Assembly: GCF_009707545.1 (NCBI RefSeq)
Contig: NZ_WLYK01000001.1
Location: forward strand, 1,860,001 to 1,924,000
Reading direction: 5' to 3'
DNA: 64,000 nt
Source of the DNA: Nakamurella alba
GTDB taxonomy: Bacteria; Actinomycetota; Actinomycetes; Mycobacteriales; Nakamurellaceae
In this document: piece by piece, positions 49,225 to 59,080 of the stretch
Layout: each line of letters begins with the position of its first letter
Numbering within the stretch: position 1 is the stretch's first letter
Position numbers and translations under genes: made by a program
The notes under the pieces: model-generated
The model's input: the letters and a program-made list of their open reading frames with translations, nothing else
Told to the model about the DNA's origin: nothing
Databases searched by the model: none

Positions 49225-51062
49225 GCCAGTGCCTCCTGCAGCGCGGCGGACGGCCGGGCCGGCACCGCGCCGGCCTCCGCCGGGCCCGGGGTGCCCGGTC
49301 CCGGTGCGCCTGCGGCCGCTGCGTCCGACCCCACGGCGTCCGCCTCCGGAGCACCCGACCCCGTGACCCCCGATCCGCCCGGGGTGACACCCAGCACCTC
49401 CCGGCGCAGCGCCTTCAGCCGGTGCATCACGGCATTGCCACCGCGGCCGAAATGGTCGTGCAGCAGGGTGTACTCGGCGAACAGCCGGTCGTAGACCGCG
49501 GAGTTGGCAGCGACGGGCAGGAACACCCCGCGCCGGATCCGGCCCATCACGGCCGCGGCGGCCGGGACGTCCGGGTAGGCACCGGCGGCGACCGCGGCGT
49601 GGATCGCCGAGCCCAGGGCCGGTGCCTGGGCCGAGTCCACCACCGACAACGGCCGCCGGGTGACGTCGGCGTAGATCTGCATCAACAGCGCGTTCTTCGT
49701 CAGGCCACCGGCGATCACAAGTTCCTCGACGGGTACGCCGGCGCCCTCGAACGCCTCGATGATGGTCCTGGCCCCGAACGCCGTGGCCTCGATCAACGCC
49801 CGGTAGACGTCCTCCGGCCGGGTCTGCAGGGTCTGCCCGAGCACCACCCCGGACAACTCGTGGTCGACCAGCACCGATCGATTGCCTGATTGCCAGTCAA
49901 GGGCCACCAACCCGTGCGCGCCGACGGGTTGCGCCGCGGCCAGCTCGGTGAGCACCTCGTGCACGGACCGGCCCTCGGCCACGGCCCGCTCCGAGTACGC
50001 CGCCGGCACGCCGGTGTCGACGAAGTGGCCGAAGATGTCCCCGACGCCGCTCTGTCCGGCCTCGTAGCCGAACAGACCGGCGGTGATCCCGCCGTCCACC
50101 ACCCCACACATGCCCGGGACGTCGGCCAGCCGCTCGCCGTTCATCACGTGGCAGGTCGACGTCCCCATGATCGCGACCATCTGTCCGGGGGCGACGGCAT
50201 TGCCGGCCGGCGCGGTGACATGGGCATCGACGTTGCCGACGCACACGGCGATCCCGGCCGGCAGGCCGGTCCATGCCGCGGCCTGCTCGGTGAGACCGCC
50301 GGCCCGGTCGCCGAGCCGGCCGTCCGGCGGCACCAGCTTGTCCTCGACGAATCCCGCGAATCCAGGGGCCAGGGCGCGCAGGAACTCGGGTGACGGGTAG
50401 ACGCCGTCCTGGAAGATGCCTTTGTAGCCGGCAGTGCAGGCGTTGCGGGTGTAACGGCCGGTCAGTTGCCAGACGATCCAATCAGCGGCCTCCACCCATT
50501 GCGCGGTGGCCGCATAGATCTCCGGATCCTCCTCCAGCACCTGGAGTGCCTTCGCGAACTCCCACTCGGAGGAGATCAGTCCGCCGTAACGGGGCAGCCA
50601 CGACTCGCCGCGGACCCGGGCCAGCTCGTTGATCCGGTCCGCCTGGCCCTGTGCCGCGTGGTGCTTCCAGAGTTTGACGTAGGCGTGCGGGCGGTCGGCG
50701 AACCGCTCCAGCTCGCAGAGCGGGGTGCCGTCGGTGGCCACCGGCAGGACCGTGCATGCGGTGAAATCCGTGCCCACGCCGATCACGTCGGCTGCACTCA
50801 CCCCGGCACCGGCGGCCGCCGCGAGCGCCGCCGGGACCGCATGCCGCAGGACGTCGACGTAGTCGGACGGCACCTGCAGCGCCCAGTCCGGCGGCAGCAC
50901 CTGCCCGGTGCCGGGCAGGATCCGGTCCACCACCGCATGGGAGTACTCGTGCACACCGGTACCGAGCTCGGCGCCGTCGGCGACCCGTACCACCACCGCC
51001 CGGCCGGACAACGTGCCGAAATCGATCCCGACCACCACGGCCCGGCCCGGTTCCACCGTCAT
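49221..51062 (-). CDS. araB: L-ribulokinase
   Basis: FGGY-family kinase phosphorylating L-ribulose; 613 residues, slightly longer than usual because of a C-terminal Gly/Pro/Ala-rich tail of about 50 residues (PGGSGVTGSGAPEADAVGSD...). Seen: VVVGIDFGTLSGRAVVVRV, GVGTDFTACTVLPV, the catalytic-region GNVDAHVTAPAG, and VIAGGLTKNALLMQIYADVT. It is preceded by a hairpin and a LacI-type operator in the 240 bp separating it from the regulator gene. Confidence 0.97.
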   Translation of the reverse strand: MTVEPGRAVVVGIDFGTLSGRAVVVRVADGAELGTGVHEYSHAVVDRILPGTGQVLPPDWALQVPSDYVDVLRHAVPAALAAAAGAGVSAADVIGVGTDFTACTVLPVATDGTPLCELERFADRPHAYVKLWKHHAAQGQADRINELARVRGESWLPRYGGLISSEWEFAKALQVLEEDPEIYAATAQWVEAADWIVWQLTGRYTRNACTAGYKGIFQDGVYPSPEFLRALAPGFAGFVEDKLVPPDGRLGDRAGGLTEQAAAWTGLPAGIAVCVGNVDAHVTAPAGNAVAPGQMVAIMGTSTCHVMNGERLADVPGMCGVVDGGITAGLFGYEAGQSGVGDIFGHFVDTGVPAAYSERAVAEGRSVHEVLTELAAAQPVGAHGLVALDWQSGNRSVLVDHELSGVVLGQTLQTRPEDVYRALIEATAFGARTIIEAFEGAGVPVEELVIAGGLTKNALLMQIYADVTRRPLSVVDSAQAPALGSAIHAAVAAGAYPDVPAAAAVMGRIRRGVFLPVAANSAVYDRLFAEYTLLHDHFGRGGNAVMHRLKALRREVLGVTPGGSGVTGSGAPEADAVGSDAAAAGAPGPGTPGPAEAGAVPARPSAALQEALA

Positions 51063-51082
51063 CGGCGTCCCTTTCGCTCACC

Positions 51083-51100
51083 GGGGTCCGGTCGGACCCC
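51083..51100 (-). promoter_or_regulatory. Hairpin in the araB leader
   Basis: GGGGTCCG-AC-CGGACCCC on the minus strand, perfect 8-bp arms, ends 20 bases before the araB ATG. The loop of two bases is tight; it may shape translation or serve as an operator. Confidence 0.5.
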
Positions 51101-51252
51101 GCTTCGTTCTGCTGTCCCGCCTGATGCGGGACCTGGTTGTCTGAAAGCATTTCCGGCTGTTCGATGGTCGGACTCGCTGCTCGCGCGGCCGCCGGTCCGA
51201 CTGTCCGACTGTCCGTACTGGGAGCACCCGCCTGTCCGGCCACCCCGATTCT

Positions 51253-51266
51253 CGTTAACGCTCACA
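51253..51266 (-). promoter_or_regulatory. LacI-type operator upstream of araB
   Basis: CGTTAACGCTCACA (plus strand) differs by one base from TGTTAACGCTCACA found upstream of the transporter operon. Both have the pseudo-palindromic TGTKARC arms typical of LacI-family sites, and the locus encodes one LacI regulator. Confidence 0.75.
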
Positions 51267-51302
51267 TCACCGGCGTGCGACAGGGCCCGCGGCGCACAGA
51301 GT

Positions 51303-52331
51303 TCAGCGCGGCGGCGCCGTACTGTCCCGGACGATCAACCTCGCGGGCACCGGTGGTCGGTCGGTCGGGTGCCCGTCGAAGGCGTCGAGCAACATCCCGA
51401 TGCACTGGGCACCGAGACCCTCGACGTCCTGCCGGATCGTGGTCAGCCCTGGCGCGAAGTGCGAGGCACCCGGCATGTCGTCGAAGCCGACCACCGAGAT
51501 CTGTTCCGGCACCGCCACTCCCGCCTCGTGCAGGACCCGGAGCACGCCCAGCGCCATCAGGTCGTTGGCGACGAACAGCGCGCTCGGCAGGCCGCGCTCC
51601 AGCAGCGTACGGGCGGCCCGTACGCCGCTCTCCGGTGTCCAGTCGCCGGTGATCACCGGACCCGGTGACAGGCCGGCGGCCGCGAGTTCCCGCCGCCAGC
51701 CGCGCAGCCGGGCGGAGGCGTCGAACCACGGCTCCGGACCGGCGACGTGCCCGATCACGGTGTGTCCCAGGTCGATCAGGTGCCGGGTGGCCTGGCGCGC
51801 ACCCTGCTCCTGGTCGATCGCGGTGATCTGCACGCCGGCCGCCGGCTCGGCGCCGGCGGCGATCAGCACCACCGGCACCGCCGAGATGAACGGCTCGGCC
51901 ATGTGCGCCACCCCGGCCTCCGGCGCGATCACCGCGATACCGTCGACCCCCTGGTCGACGAAGTAGCTGATGGCCTCGGCGACGGCCGACGGCTGGATGC
52001 TCGCCAGCGACGCCAGACTCACGTAGTAGCCGGCGTCCCGGGCGGACCGTTCCACCGCGATCATGGTGCTGCTGGGGCCGTACAGCATCGACCCGCTGGT
52101 GATGATCCCGATGGTGCTGGACCGCCGGGTGACCAGCGTCCGGGCCGCCACGTTGCGGCGGTAGCCCAGTTCGTCGATGGCCGCCCGCACCTTGCGCCGG
52201 GTCTCGGCCGAGACGCTGCCGTGGTCGTTGAGCACCCGGCTGACCGTCATGTGGGAGACGCCGGCGAGCCGGGCCACGTCGTACATCCCGGGTGGTCGGG
52301 CCGCACCCGCGGGTCTGGTCGGCACGCTCAT
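51303..52331 (-). CDS. LacI-family regulator of the arabinose locus
   Basis: A 342-residue repressor: MYDVARLAGVSHMTVSRVLND (HTH), AARTLVTRR hinge, then a sugar-binding domain with VASLASIQPS, VDQGVDGIAVIAPEAG and SALFVANDLMALG. It is the last gene of the transporter operon and lies just upstream of araB. Two matching operators (51253-51266 and 57810-57823) fit negative control of both halves of the locus with L-arabinose or a derivative as inducer. The ATG overlaps the permease stop. Confidence 0.93.
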   Translation of the reverse strand: MSVPTRPAGAARPPGMYDVARLAGVSHMTVSRVLNDHGSVSAETRRKVRAAIDELGYRRNVAARTLVTRRSSTIGIITSGSMLYGPSSTMIAVERSARDAGYYVSLASLASIQPSAVAEAISYFVDQGVDGIAVIAPEAGVAHMAEPFISAVPVVLIAAGAEPAAGVQITAIDQEQGARQATRHLIDLGHTVIGHVAGPEPWFDASARLRGWRRELAAAGLSPGPVITGDWTPESGVRAARTLLERGLPSALFVANDLMALGVLRVLHEAGVAVPEQISVVGFDDMPGASHFAPGLTTIRQDVEGLGAQCIGMLLDAFDGHPTDRPPVPARLIVRDSTAPPR

Positions 52332-53389
52332 GTCCGGGCCCAGCGACGCGACGCGACGAAACGCTGCAGCACGATGAAGAACAGCACCAGCACACCGATC
52401 ATGACCCGGGTCCAGCCGGTGTTCAGATCGCCGTCGAACTCCTTGTAGGCGTAGATGGTGCCGAGGGTCAGCACGCCGAGCACGGACCCGATGACGTACC
52501 CGGAACCACCGGCCAGCAGCGTGCCGCCGATCACCACCGCCGCGATCGCGTTGAGTTCGTAGCCGATGCCGGCCACCGGGTCGCCGGAGGCGGTGTAGAA
52601 GGAGAACAGCAGGCCGGCCAGCGCAGCACAGAACCCGCTGATCACGTAGACCGAGATCTTGGTGCGCTGCACGGACAGGCCCATCAGGCCGGCCGAGGAC
52701 TCGCTGCCGCCCACCGCGTACACGGTCCGGCCGAACCGGCTGTAGTGCAGGACCAGGAAGGCCATCAGCACCAGGCCGAGGGCGATCAGCACCGACGGGG
52801 TGGTGTAGACCTCGGCCACCCGGGTGCGGCCCCGCAGGTTGGTGGTGGTGCTCTCCCAGAGCCCGATCTTGCCCAGGTTCAGGGCCTGGAAGAACGAGTT
52901 GTCGATGGCGATCGACCGGTCGGTGATGACCAGGCAGAGCCCGCGGGCGAGGAACATCGCCGCGAGAGTGGCGATGAAGGGCTGGATCTCGAACCGACTG
53001 ATGACATATCCGACGAACAGACCGAGACCGGATCCGGCCAACAGCACCACCACGATGACCGCCCACGCCGGCCACCCCGCCGCCAGCAGGGTCGCGGCGA
53101 TCACCGAACCGAGCGCCATCACCGCGCCGACCGACAGGTCGATGCCACCGCTGATGATCACGAAGGTCATGCCCACGGCCAGCGGTATGAGGAACACGTT
53201 CTTGCCGAACAGGTCCAGCAGCGCCTGGCCGGAGGTGAAGTTCGGGTAGAGCAGCGACCCGACGAACAGCATGATCGCCAGCAGCACCACCGTGGTGCCG
53301 ACCTGGGTGTACTTCCCGAACCGGCCGATCGAGCGCCGGCGGGGTCCGGCCGTGCCGGTGAGGCCGGCCGGCGGCAGTGTGGTGGTCAT
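52328..53389 (-). CDS. Sugar ABC transporter permease (YjfF-like)
   Basis: Membrane subunit of a CUT2-class importer, 353 residues, about ten helices. Seen: FVIISGGIDLSVGAVMALGSVIAATLL, VGYVISRFEIQPFIATLAAMFLARGLC, AVGGSESSAGLMGLSVQRTKISVYVISGFCAALAGLL and ELNAIAAVVIGGTLLAGG. Two different permeases in one system, with an ATPase and binding protein, match the YtfQRT-YjfF furanose transporter layout. Overlaps both neighbours by four bases. Confidence 0.92.
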   Translation of the reverse strand: MTTTLPPAGLTGTAGPRRRSIGRFGKYTQVGTTVVLLAIMLFVGSLLYPNFTSGQALLDLFGKNVFLIPLAVGMTFVIISGGIDLSVGAVMALGSVIAATLLAAGWPAWAVIVVVLLAGSGLGLFVGYVISRFEIQPFIATLAAMFLARGLCLVITDRSIAIDNSFFQALNLGKIGLWESTTTNLRGRTRVAEVYTTPSVLIALGLVLMAFLVLHYSRFGRTVYAVGGSESSAGLMGLSVQRTKISVYVISGFCAALAGLLFSFYTASGDPVAGIGYELNAIAAVVIGGTLLAGGSGYVIGSVLGVLTLGTIYAYKEFDGDLNTGWTRVMIGVLVLFFIVLQRFVASRRWART

Positions 53390-54659
53390 CGGGTCCTCAC
53401 GGTGTACTCGTCGGAGCGGGGTGCACCGGCCGTCGAGCGGCCGGACCCGGTCGCGGCCGGATCCATGGAATCAGCTGCAGTCGCTGCGCTCCCGGTCACC
53501 GAGCTCTCGGTCGCGGCGTTCCCGGTCACCGCGCTGCCGGTCGGAGCGGAGGGGTCGTCGCCGGTTGCAGCGGCATCGGCGATCAGGGTGCCGGCGTCGG
53601 GAACAGCGACCGGAGCGTCCACGGCGGCCGGGGGCGGTGGTGGGGGAGCGGGGCGGCGCACCGGGCGGCGCAGAACGGTGTGCACCAGCCAGCTCCGGGC
53701 CTGCGGCGACTGCAGCAGGCAGACGACGATCACCACGCACGCCTTGAAGACGTCGGTGGAGCGCGCCGAGATCGCGATCACCACGAAGGTGTCCATGGTC
53801 TCGATGATGAAGGCGCCGATCAGTGTGCCGGCGAGCGAGAACCGGCCGCCGGCCAGTGATGTGCCGCCGATGACCACCGCGAGGATCGCGTCCAGCTCGA
53901 TGAACAGACCGATCGAATTGGGATCGGCCGAGGTCGAGTTGGAGGTGAGCATCAGCCCGGCCAGTCCGGCGCAGAGGCCGGAGAAGACGTAGACGATGAA
54001 GATGATGGTGCGGGCGCGGACGCCGGCCAGCCGGCTCGCCTCGGGGTTGACACCGACCGACTCGATCAGTGTGCCCAGGGCCGTCTTCCGGGTGAGGACC
54101 GCGGTGAGCGCGAAGATGGCCCCCGCGAGCAGGATCGAGAACGGCACCGCCAGCAGGTATCCGCCGCCGATCAGCTTGTAGGCGGGAGAGTTGTCGGGGT
54201 AGAGGATCTTCTCGTCGGTGATCACCTGGGCCAGACCCCGCCCGGCCGTCATCAGCACCAGGGTGGCGACGATCGGCTGGATGCCGAGCACGGAGACGAG
54301 GAAGCCGTTCCACATGCCGGCGACCAGCGCCATCAGCAGGGCCACGCCGATCGCGGTGAGCACGACACCGACGGAGGCCCGGTCGGCGGACCCGATGATG
54401 TACATCGACGCCCAGGATCCCGAGATCGCCGCCACCGCCCCGACCGAGAGGTCGATGCCGCGGGTGGCGATCACCAGCGTCATCCCGAGGGCCACCAGCA
54501 CGACAGGTGCGGCGCGGCGCAGGATGTCGATCAGCGGCCCGAACAGGTTGCCGTCCTGCACGGTGATCGACAGGAACGAGTGGTTCGCCACCTGGTTCGC
54601 GACCAGCAGTGCCAGCAGCACTGCGGCCGGCCAGACCAGCCGGTGGGAGAGGAACGCCT

Positions 54660-54663
<4 letters not shown>
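53386..54663 (-). CDS. Sugar ABC transporter permease (YtfT-like) with long C-terminal tail
   Basis: CUT2 permease, 425 residues. Membrane part (about 1-325): ALGMTLVIATRGIDLSVGAVAAISG, GFLVSVLGIQPIVATLVLMTAGRGLAQ, ESVGVNPEASRLAGVRAR, IELDAILAVVIGGTSLAGGRFS. The last 95 residues are an unusual Pro-then-Ala/Thr/Ser-rich tail not found in the family. GTG start overlapping the ATPase stop. Pairs with the second permease to form the channel. Confidence 0.92.
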
Positions 54664-56282
<1,619 letters not shown>

Positions 56283-56420
56283 CCTTCGTCCCTTCTGGTG
56301 TTCCTCGTGCCGGTCCACTCCGCTCGGGCGAAGTGCTGCTGCCACGGATCGTGCATCCGAGCAGCTCGACCCGCATCCCGACATGATCGCGGCGGCAGCA
56401 GTTGTCGTCCGGGTGCGCCG

Positions 56421-56455
56421 CCCGGGCCGGTCGGCGTCCTGCCGACCGGCCCGGG
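56421..56455 (-). terminator. Strong hairpin after the binding-protein gene
   Basis: Perfect 14-bp arms (56421-56434 and 56442-56455, CCCGGGCCGGTCGG and complement) with a 7-nt loop sit seven bases past the binding-protein stop and before the ATPase. Such a stem usually stabilises the upstream mRNA and lowers downstream expression. Confidence 0.75.
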
Positions 56456-56461
56456 AGCCAC

Positions 56462-57568
56462 TCAGTACTTGCGGTCCGGGAGCGCTGCCTTGGCCTGCTC
56501 CTGGTCGAACTCGCCCTCGATCGTGATGATCCGGGCCGGGATCTCCTGGCCGGCCAGCACCGCGCTGGAGGCGGCGAACAGCTGCTCACCGAGCAGCGGC
56601 GAGCACTCCACGATGTAGTTGATCTTGCCGGCGGCCAGGGCCTCCATGCCCGCTTTCACCGCGTCCACCGTGACGATCTTGATGTCCTTGCCGGGCACCT
56701 TGCCGGCGGCCTCGATCGCCTCGATCGCACCGAGACCCATGTCGTCGTTGTGCGCGTAGACCAGATCGATGTCCGGGTACTTCGCCAGGAAACCCTCCAT
56801 GACCTTCTTGCCACCGTCCCGGGTGAAGTCACCTGTCTGCGAGGCCAGCGTCTTGAACTTCGCATCCGCACCGAGAACGTTCTCCCAGCCGGTCTTCCGG
56901 TCGTTGGCCGGCGCGGAACCGGTGGTGCCCTCGAGCACCACCATGTTCACCTCGGAGGCATCGGCGAACTCGTCCTTGGCCCAGGTCGCGGCCTTCTCGC
57001 CCTCCTTGATGAAGTCGGAGCCGATGAAGGTCTTGTACAGGCTCGGGTCGGAGTCGACGGCGCGGTCCGTGAGGATCACCGGGATGCCGGCGGTCTTCGC
57101 CTCCTCGAGCACGGAGTCCCAACCGGTCTCGACCACCGGGGAGAAGGCGATCAGGTCGACGCCCTGGGTGATGAAGGTCTTGATCGACGCGATCTGCTTG
57201 GCCTGGTCGCCCTCGGCCGAGGTGAACTGCAGGTCCACGTTGTACTTCTCGGCGGTGGCCTTGATGTCGTCGGTATTGGCGCTGCGCCAACCGCTCTCGG
57301 ATCCGACCTGGGCGAACCCGATGACGGCCCCGTCCAACTGGGCCGGGTCGACCGGCGGCAGTTCGCCGCCACCCTCGGCCGGGGAACTCGGCGCCGTGGA
57401 GTCCCCACCCGCGGTGGTGGACGCATCTGCCGAGGTGGGCGCTGCCGCCGTGCTGGTGCCGGCGGCGGCCGGGGTGGACGACGAGCCGGAGCTGCTGTTG
57501 CTGCCGCAGGCCGCCAGGGTCAGCGCGAGGGCCGCCGCGGCGACGATCGCGAACTTCTTCTTGAACAC
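56462..57568 (-). CDS. Sugar-binding lipoprotein of the CUT2 transporter (YtfQ-like)
   Basis: Solute-binding protein of 368 residues. The signal peptide FKKKFAIVAAAALALTLAAC ends in a lipobox with Cys at 21. A Ser/Thr/Ala-rich linker covers about 22-72. The type I binding fold follows: AVIGFAQVGSESGWRSANTDDIKATAEKY, VDLIAFSPVVETGWDSVLEEAKTAGIPVILTDRAVD, and VYAHNDDMGLGAIEAI. The wording VGSESGWR...N is close to the galactofuranose binder YtfQ, suggesting that furanose sugars (here L-arabinofuranose) are imported. GTG start with GGAGG seven bases before. Confidence 0.93.
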   Translation of the reverse strand: MFKKKFAIVAAAALALTLAACGSNSSSGSSSTPAAAGTSTAAAPTSADASTTAGGDSTAPSSPAEGGGELPPVDPAQLDGAVIGFAQVGSESGWRSANTDDIKATAEKYNVDLQFTSAEGDQAKQIASIKTFITQGVDLIAFSPVVETGWDSVLEEAKTAGIPVILTDRAVDSDPSLYKTFIGSDFIKEGEKAATWAKDEFADASEVNMVVLEGTTGSAPANDRKTGWENVLGADAKFKTLASQTGDFTRDGGKKVMEGFLAKYPDIDLVYAHNDDMGLGAIEAIEAAGKVPGKDIKIVTVDAVKAGMEALAAGKINYIVECSPLLGEQLFAASSAVLAGQEIPARIITIEGEFDQEQAKAALPDRKY

Positions 57569-58147
57569 CGGTGTTCCTCCAACGCTGGATGACCTCTGGT
57601 GCGGATGGCTGTGATCGTCGGGTTCAGGTCGCTGATGCTGCGGTCCCGCACGACGGCGGGGTGGGGCATCGGACGATGAGCAGGAGCGGGAGCGCGGCAT
57701 CGGATGCGGGCGGCACGGTGCTGACCGTGCCGCAAACGATCCTGGCCGTCATTGGCCGACCTTCCGATCTCAGTTCCTTCGAGGGCGGGTGGCTGACCCG
57801 CCCGCTCAGTGTTAACGCTCACACGCCGGGCGTCAAGAGGCTGTGCGGAGAAATGTTCACTCTTCGTTCGAATGGCCGCGACCAGGGTTTCGAGCGCGGA
57901 ACCACCGGACAAAGGTGACGGGAGCAGACATTCCGCTGGCGTTGCCATCGATGTCGCCGGGGCACTGGGTGCATCGCGCCGCCCGATGGCGCCCCTGGAT
58001 GCCGCCCTCGTGGACCGGCTGCGGGTCACACGGGGGTGTCGCAGCGACTGGCGCCGTCCGCACACCCGGTGCGCCACAGCGGGCGCGGGGCATCCACCGC
58101 TGCCAGGGGAACAACCGCGGATGCCGGGTCAGGGTGCCGCGATGCGG
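57569..58147 (-). promoter_or_regulatory. Long promoter region of the arabinose operon
   Basis: This 579-bp stretch has no gene I can support. It holds the LacI operator at 57810-57823 about 240 bp from the binding-protein start. The 57824-58147 part shows nothing recognisable. Confidence 0.4.
57810..57823 (-). promoter_or_regulatory. LacI-type operator upstream of the transporter operon
   Basis: TGTTAACGCTCACA; its minus-strand reading TGTGAGCGTTAACA has two TGTKARC half-sites. It matches the site before araB in 13 of 14 bases and is the best candidate for the locus repressor. Confidence 0.78.
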
Positions 58148-58810
58148 TCAGGTCCTCCGGTACCGGGTGAACAGGTGATCGCCGTCGACGGCGGTGCCGG
58201 CCAGCGCCCAGCGCGCCGCGGGACCGGAGTCGGGGCCGAGCAGGGGAGCAGCGCCGGCGCCGACGGTGAACGGCGCGATGGTCAGACACAGCTCGTCGAT
58301 CCGCCGGGCGGCGATCAGCTCACCGAGCAGGCTGGGCCCTCCCTCGCAGAGCACCCGGCAAAGCCCTCGCTCCCGGAGCGCCGGGACGATCGCCGTCGCA
58401 TCGACGTGGTCGGCGCCGAGCACCACGATCTCGGCGGCGATGTCGGCCGGGGTCCGTGCTGCCCCGACGGTGGTGGTCAGCAGGAGCGGGCGGGCGGCGG
58501 CGGTGTCGATCGCCCGCAGGCCGTCCGGGAGACCCCTGCCGGTGACGACCGCGAGCCGCAGCGGCCGGCCGGCGGGTCGCTCGGTGCCGATGCCCTCGTA
58601 CCCCTCGGCGCGAACGGTTCCGGACCCGACCAGCAGCACGTCGGCACCGTCGCGCAGGGTGCGCAGGATCTCCTGGTCGGTGTCGTTGCCCAGGCCGCCG
58701 GAGACCCCGTCGAGTGCTGCGCGGCCGTCCATCGAGGTGATCATGTTGGCCCGGGTCCACGGGCCGACCGGCCACTCGTAGCCCGACAGGATGTCCGTCC
58801 GGTCCGTCAT
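58148..58810 (-). CDS. RibD C-terminal domain reductase
   Basis: A 220-residue member of the RibD-C/bacterial DHFR-like reductase group (pyrimidine reductase family). Seen: RANMITSMDGRAALDGVSGGLGNDTDQEILRTLRDGADVLLVGSGTVRAEGY and LCEGGPSLLGELIAARRIDELCLTIAPFTVGAGAAPLL. In riboflavin synthesis this domain reduces the ribose of the pyrimidine, but free-standing copies like this often have other substrates. No riboflavin genes are adjacent. Confidence 0.88.
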   Translation of the reverse strand: MTDRTDILSGYEWPVGPWTRANMITSMDGRAALDGVSGGLGNDTDQEILRTLRDGADVLLVGSGTVRAEGYEGIGTERPAGRPLRLAVVTGRGLPDGLRAIDTAAARPLLLTTTVGAARTPADIAAEIVVLGADHVDATAIVPALRERGLCRVLCEGGPSLLGELIAARRIDELCLTIAPFTVGAGAAPLLGPDSGPAARWALAGTAVDGDHLFTRYRRT

Positions 58811-59080
58811 CGACGGATCAGATCACGACGCGGCCCGAAGTCCACCCGCCCGGTCGGCGTGTCGGCACCGACCGTGACTCTCTGTCGAACTTCGTGACCG
58901 TGCGTATCGGAGCGCAGGTCCCTGCCGGGTGACAGGCAATCTGCAGCCGCGTCCACGACCACGGGCCGAAGGCCGGGACGGACCGCCTGACCTGCCGGAT
59001 CGCGCAGGTGCGCGGCCGATTTTCGAACGCCAGGCAACGATGTGTGACACTGACCCGGCCGACATCCGGGGAGGGTTCTC

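Noticed and set aside
57824-58147. Short plus-strand frames upstream of the arabinose promoter
   Set aside because: They have no ribosome site, conserved motif or codon pattern; I treat the region as non-coding.
58148-58810. Riboflavin biosynthesis RibD
   Set aside because: Only the reductase domain is present and no rib genes are nearby.
58811-59080. Cyclic-di-AMP (ydaO) riboswitch before the NlpC/P60 gene
   Set aside because: Such riboswitches often precede actinobacterial cell-wall hydrolase and potassium genes, but the conserved blocks I remember are absent here and upstream of kup.
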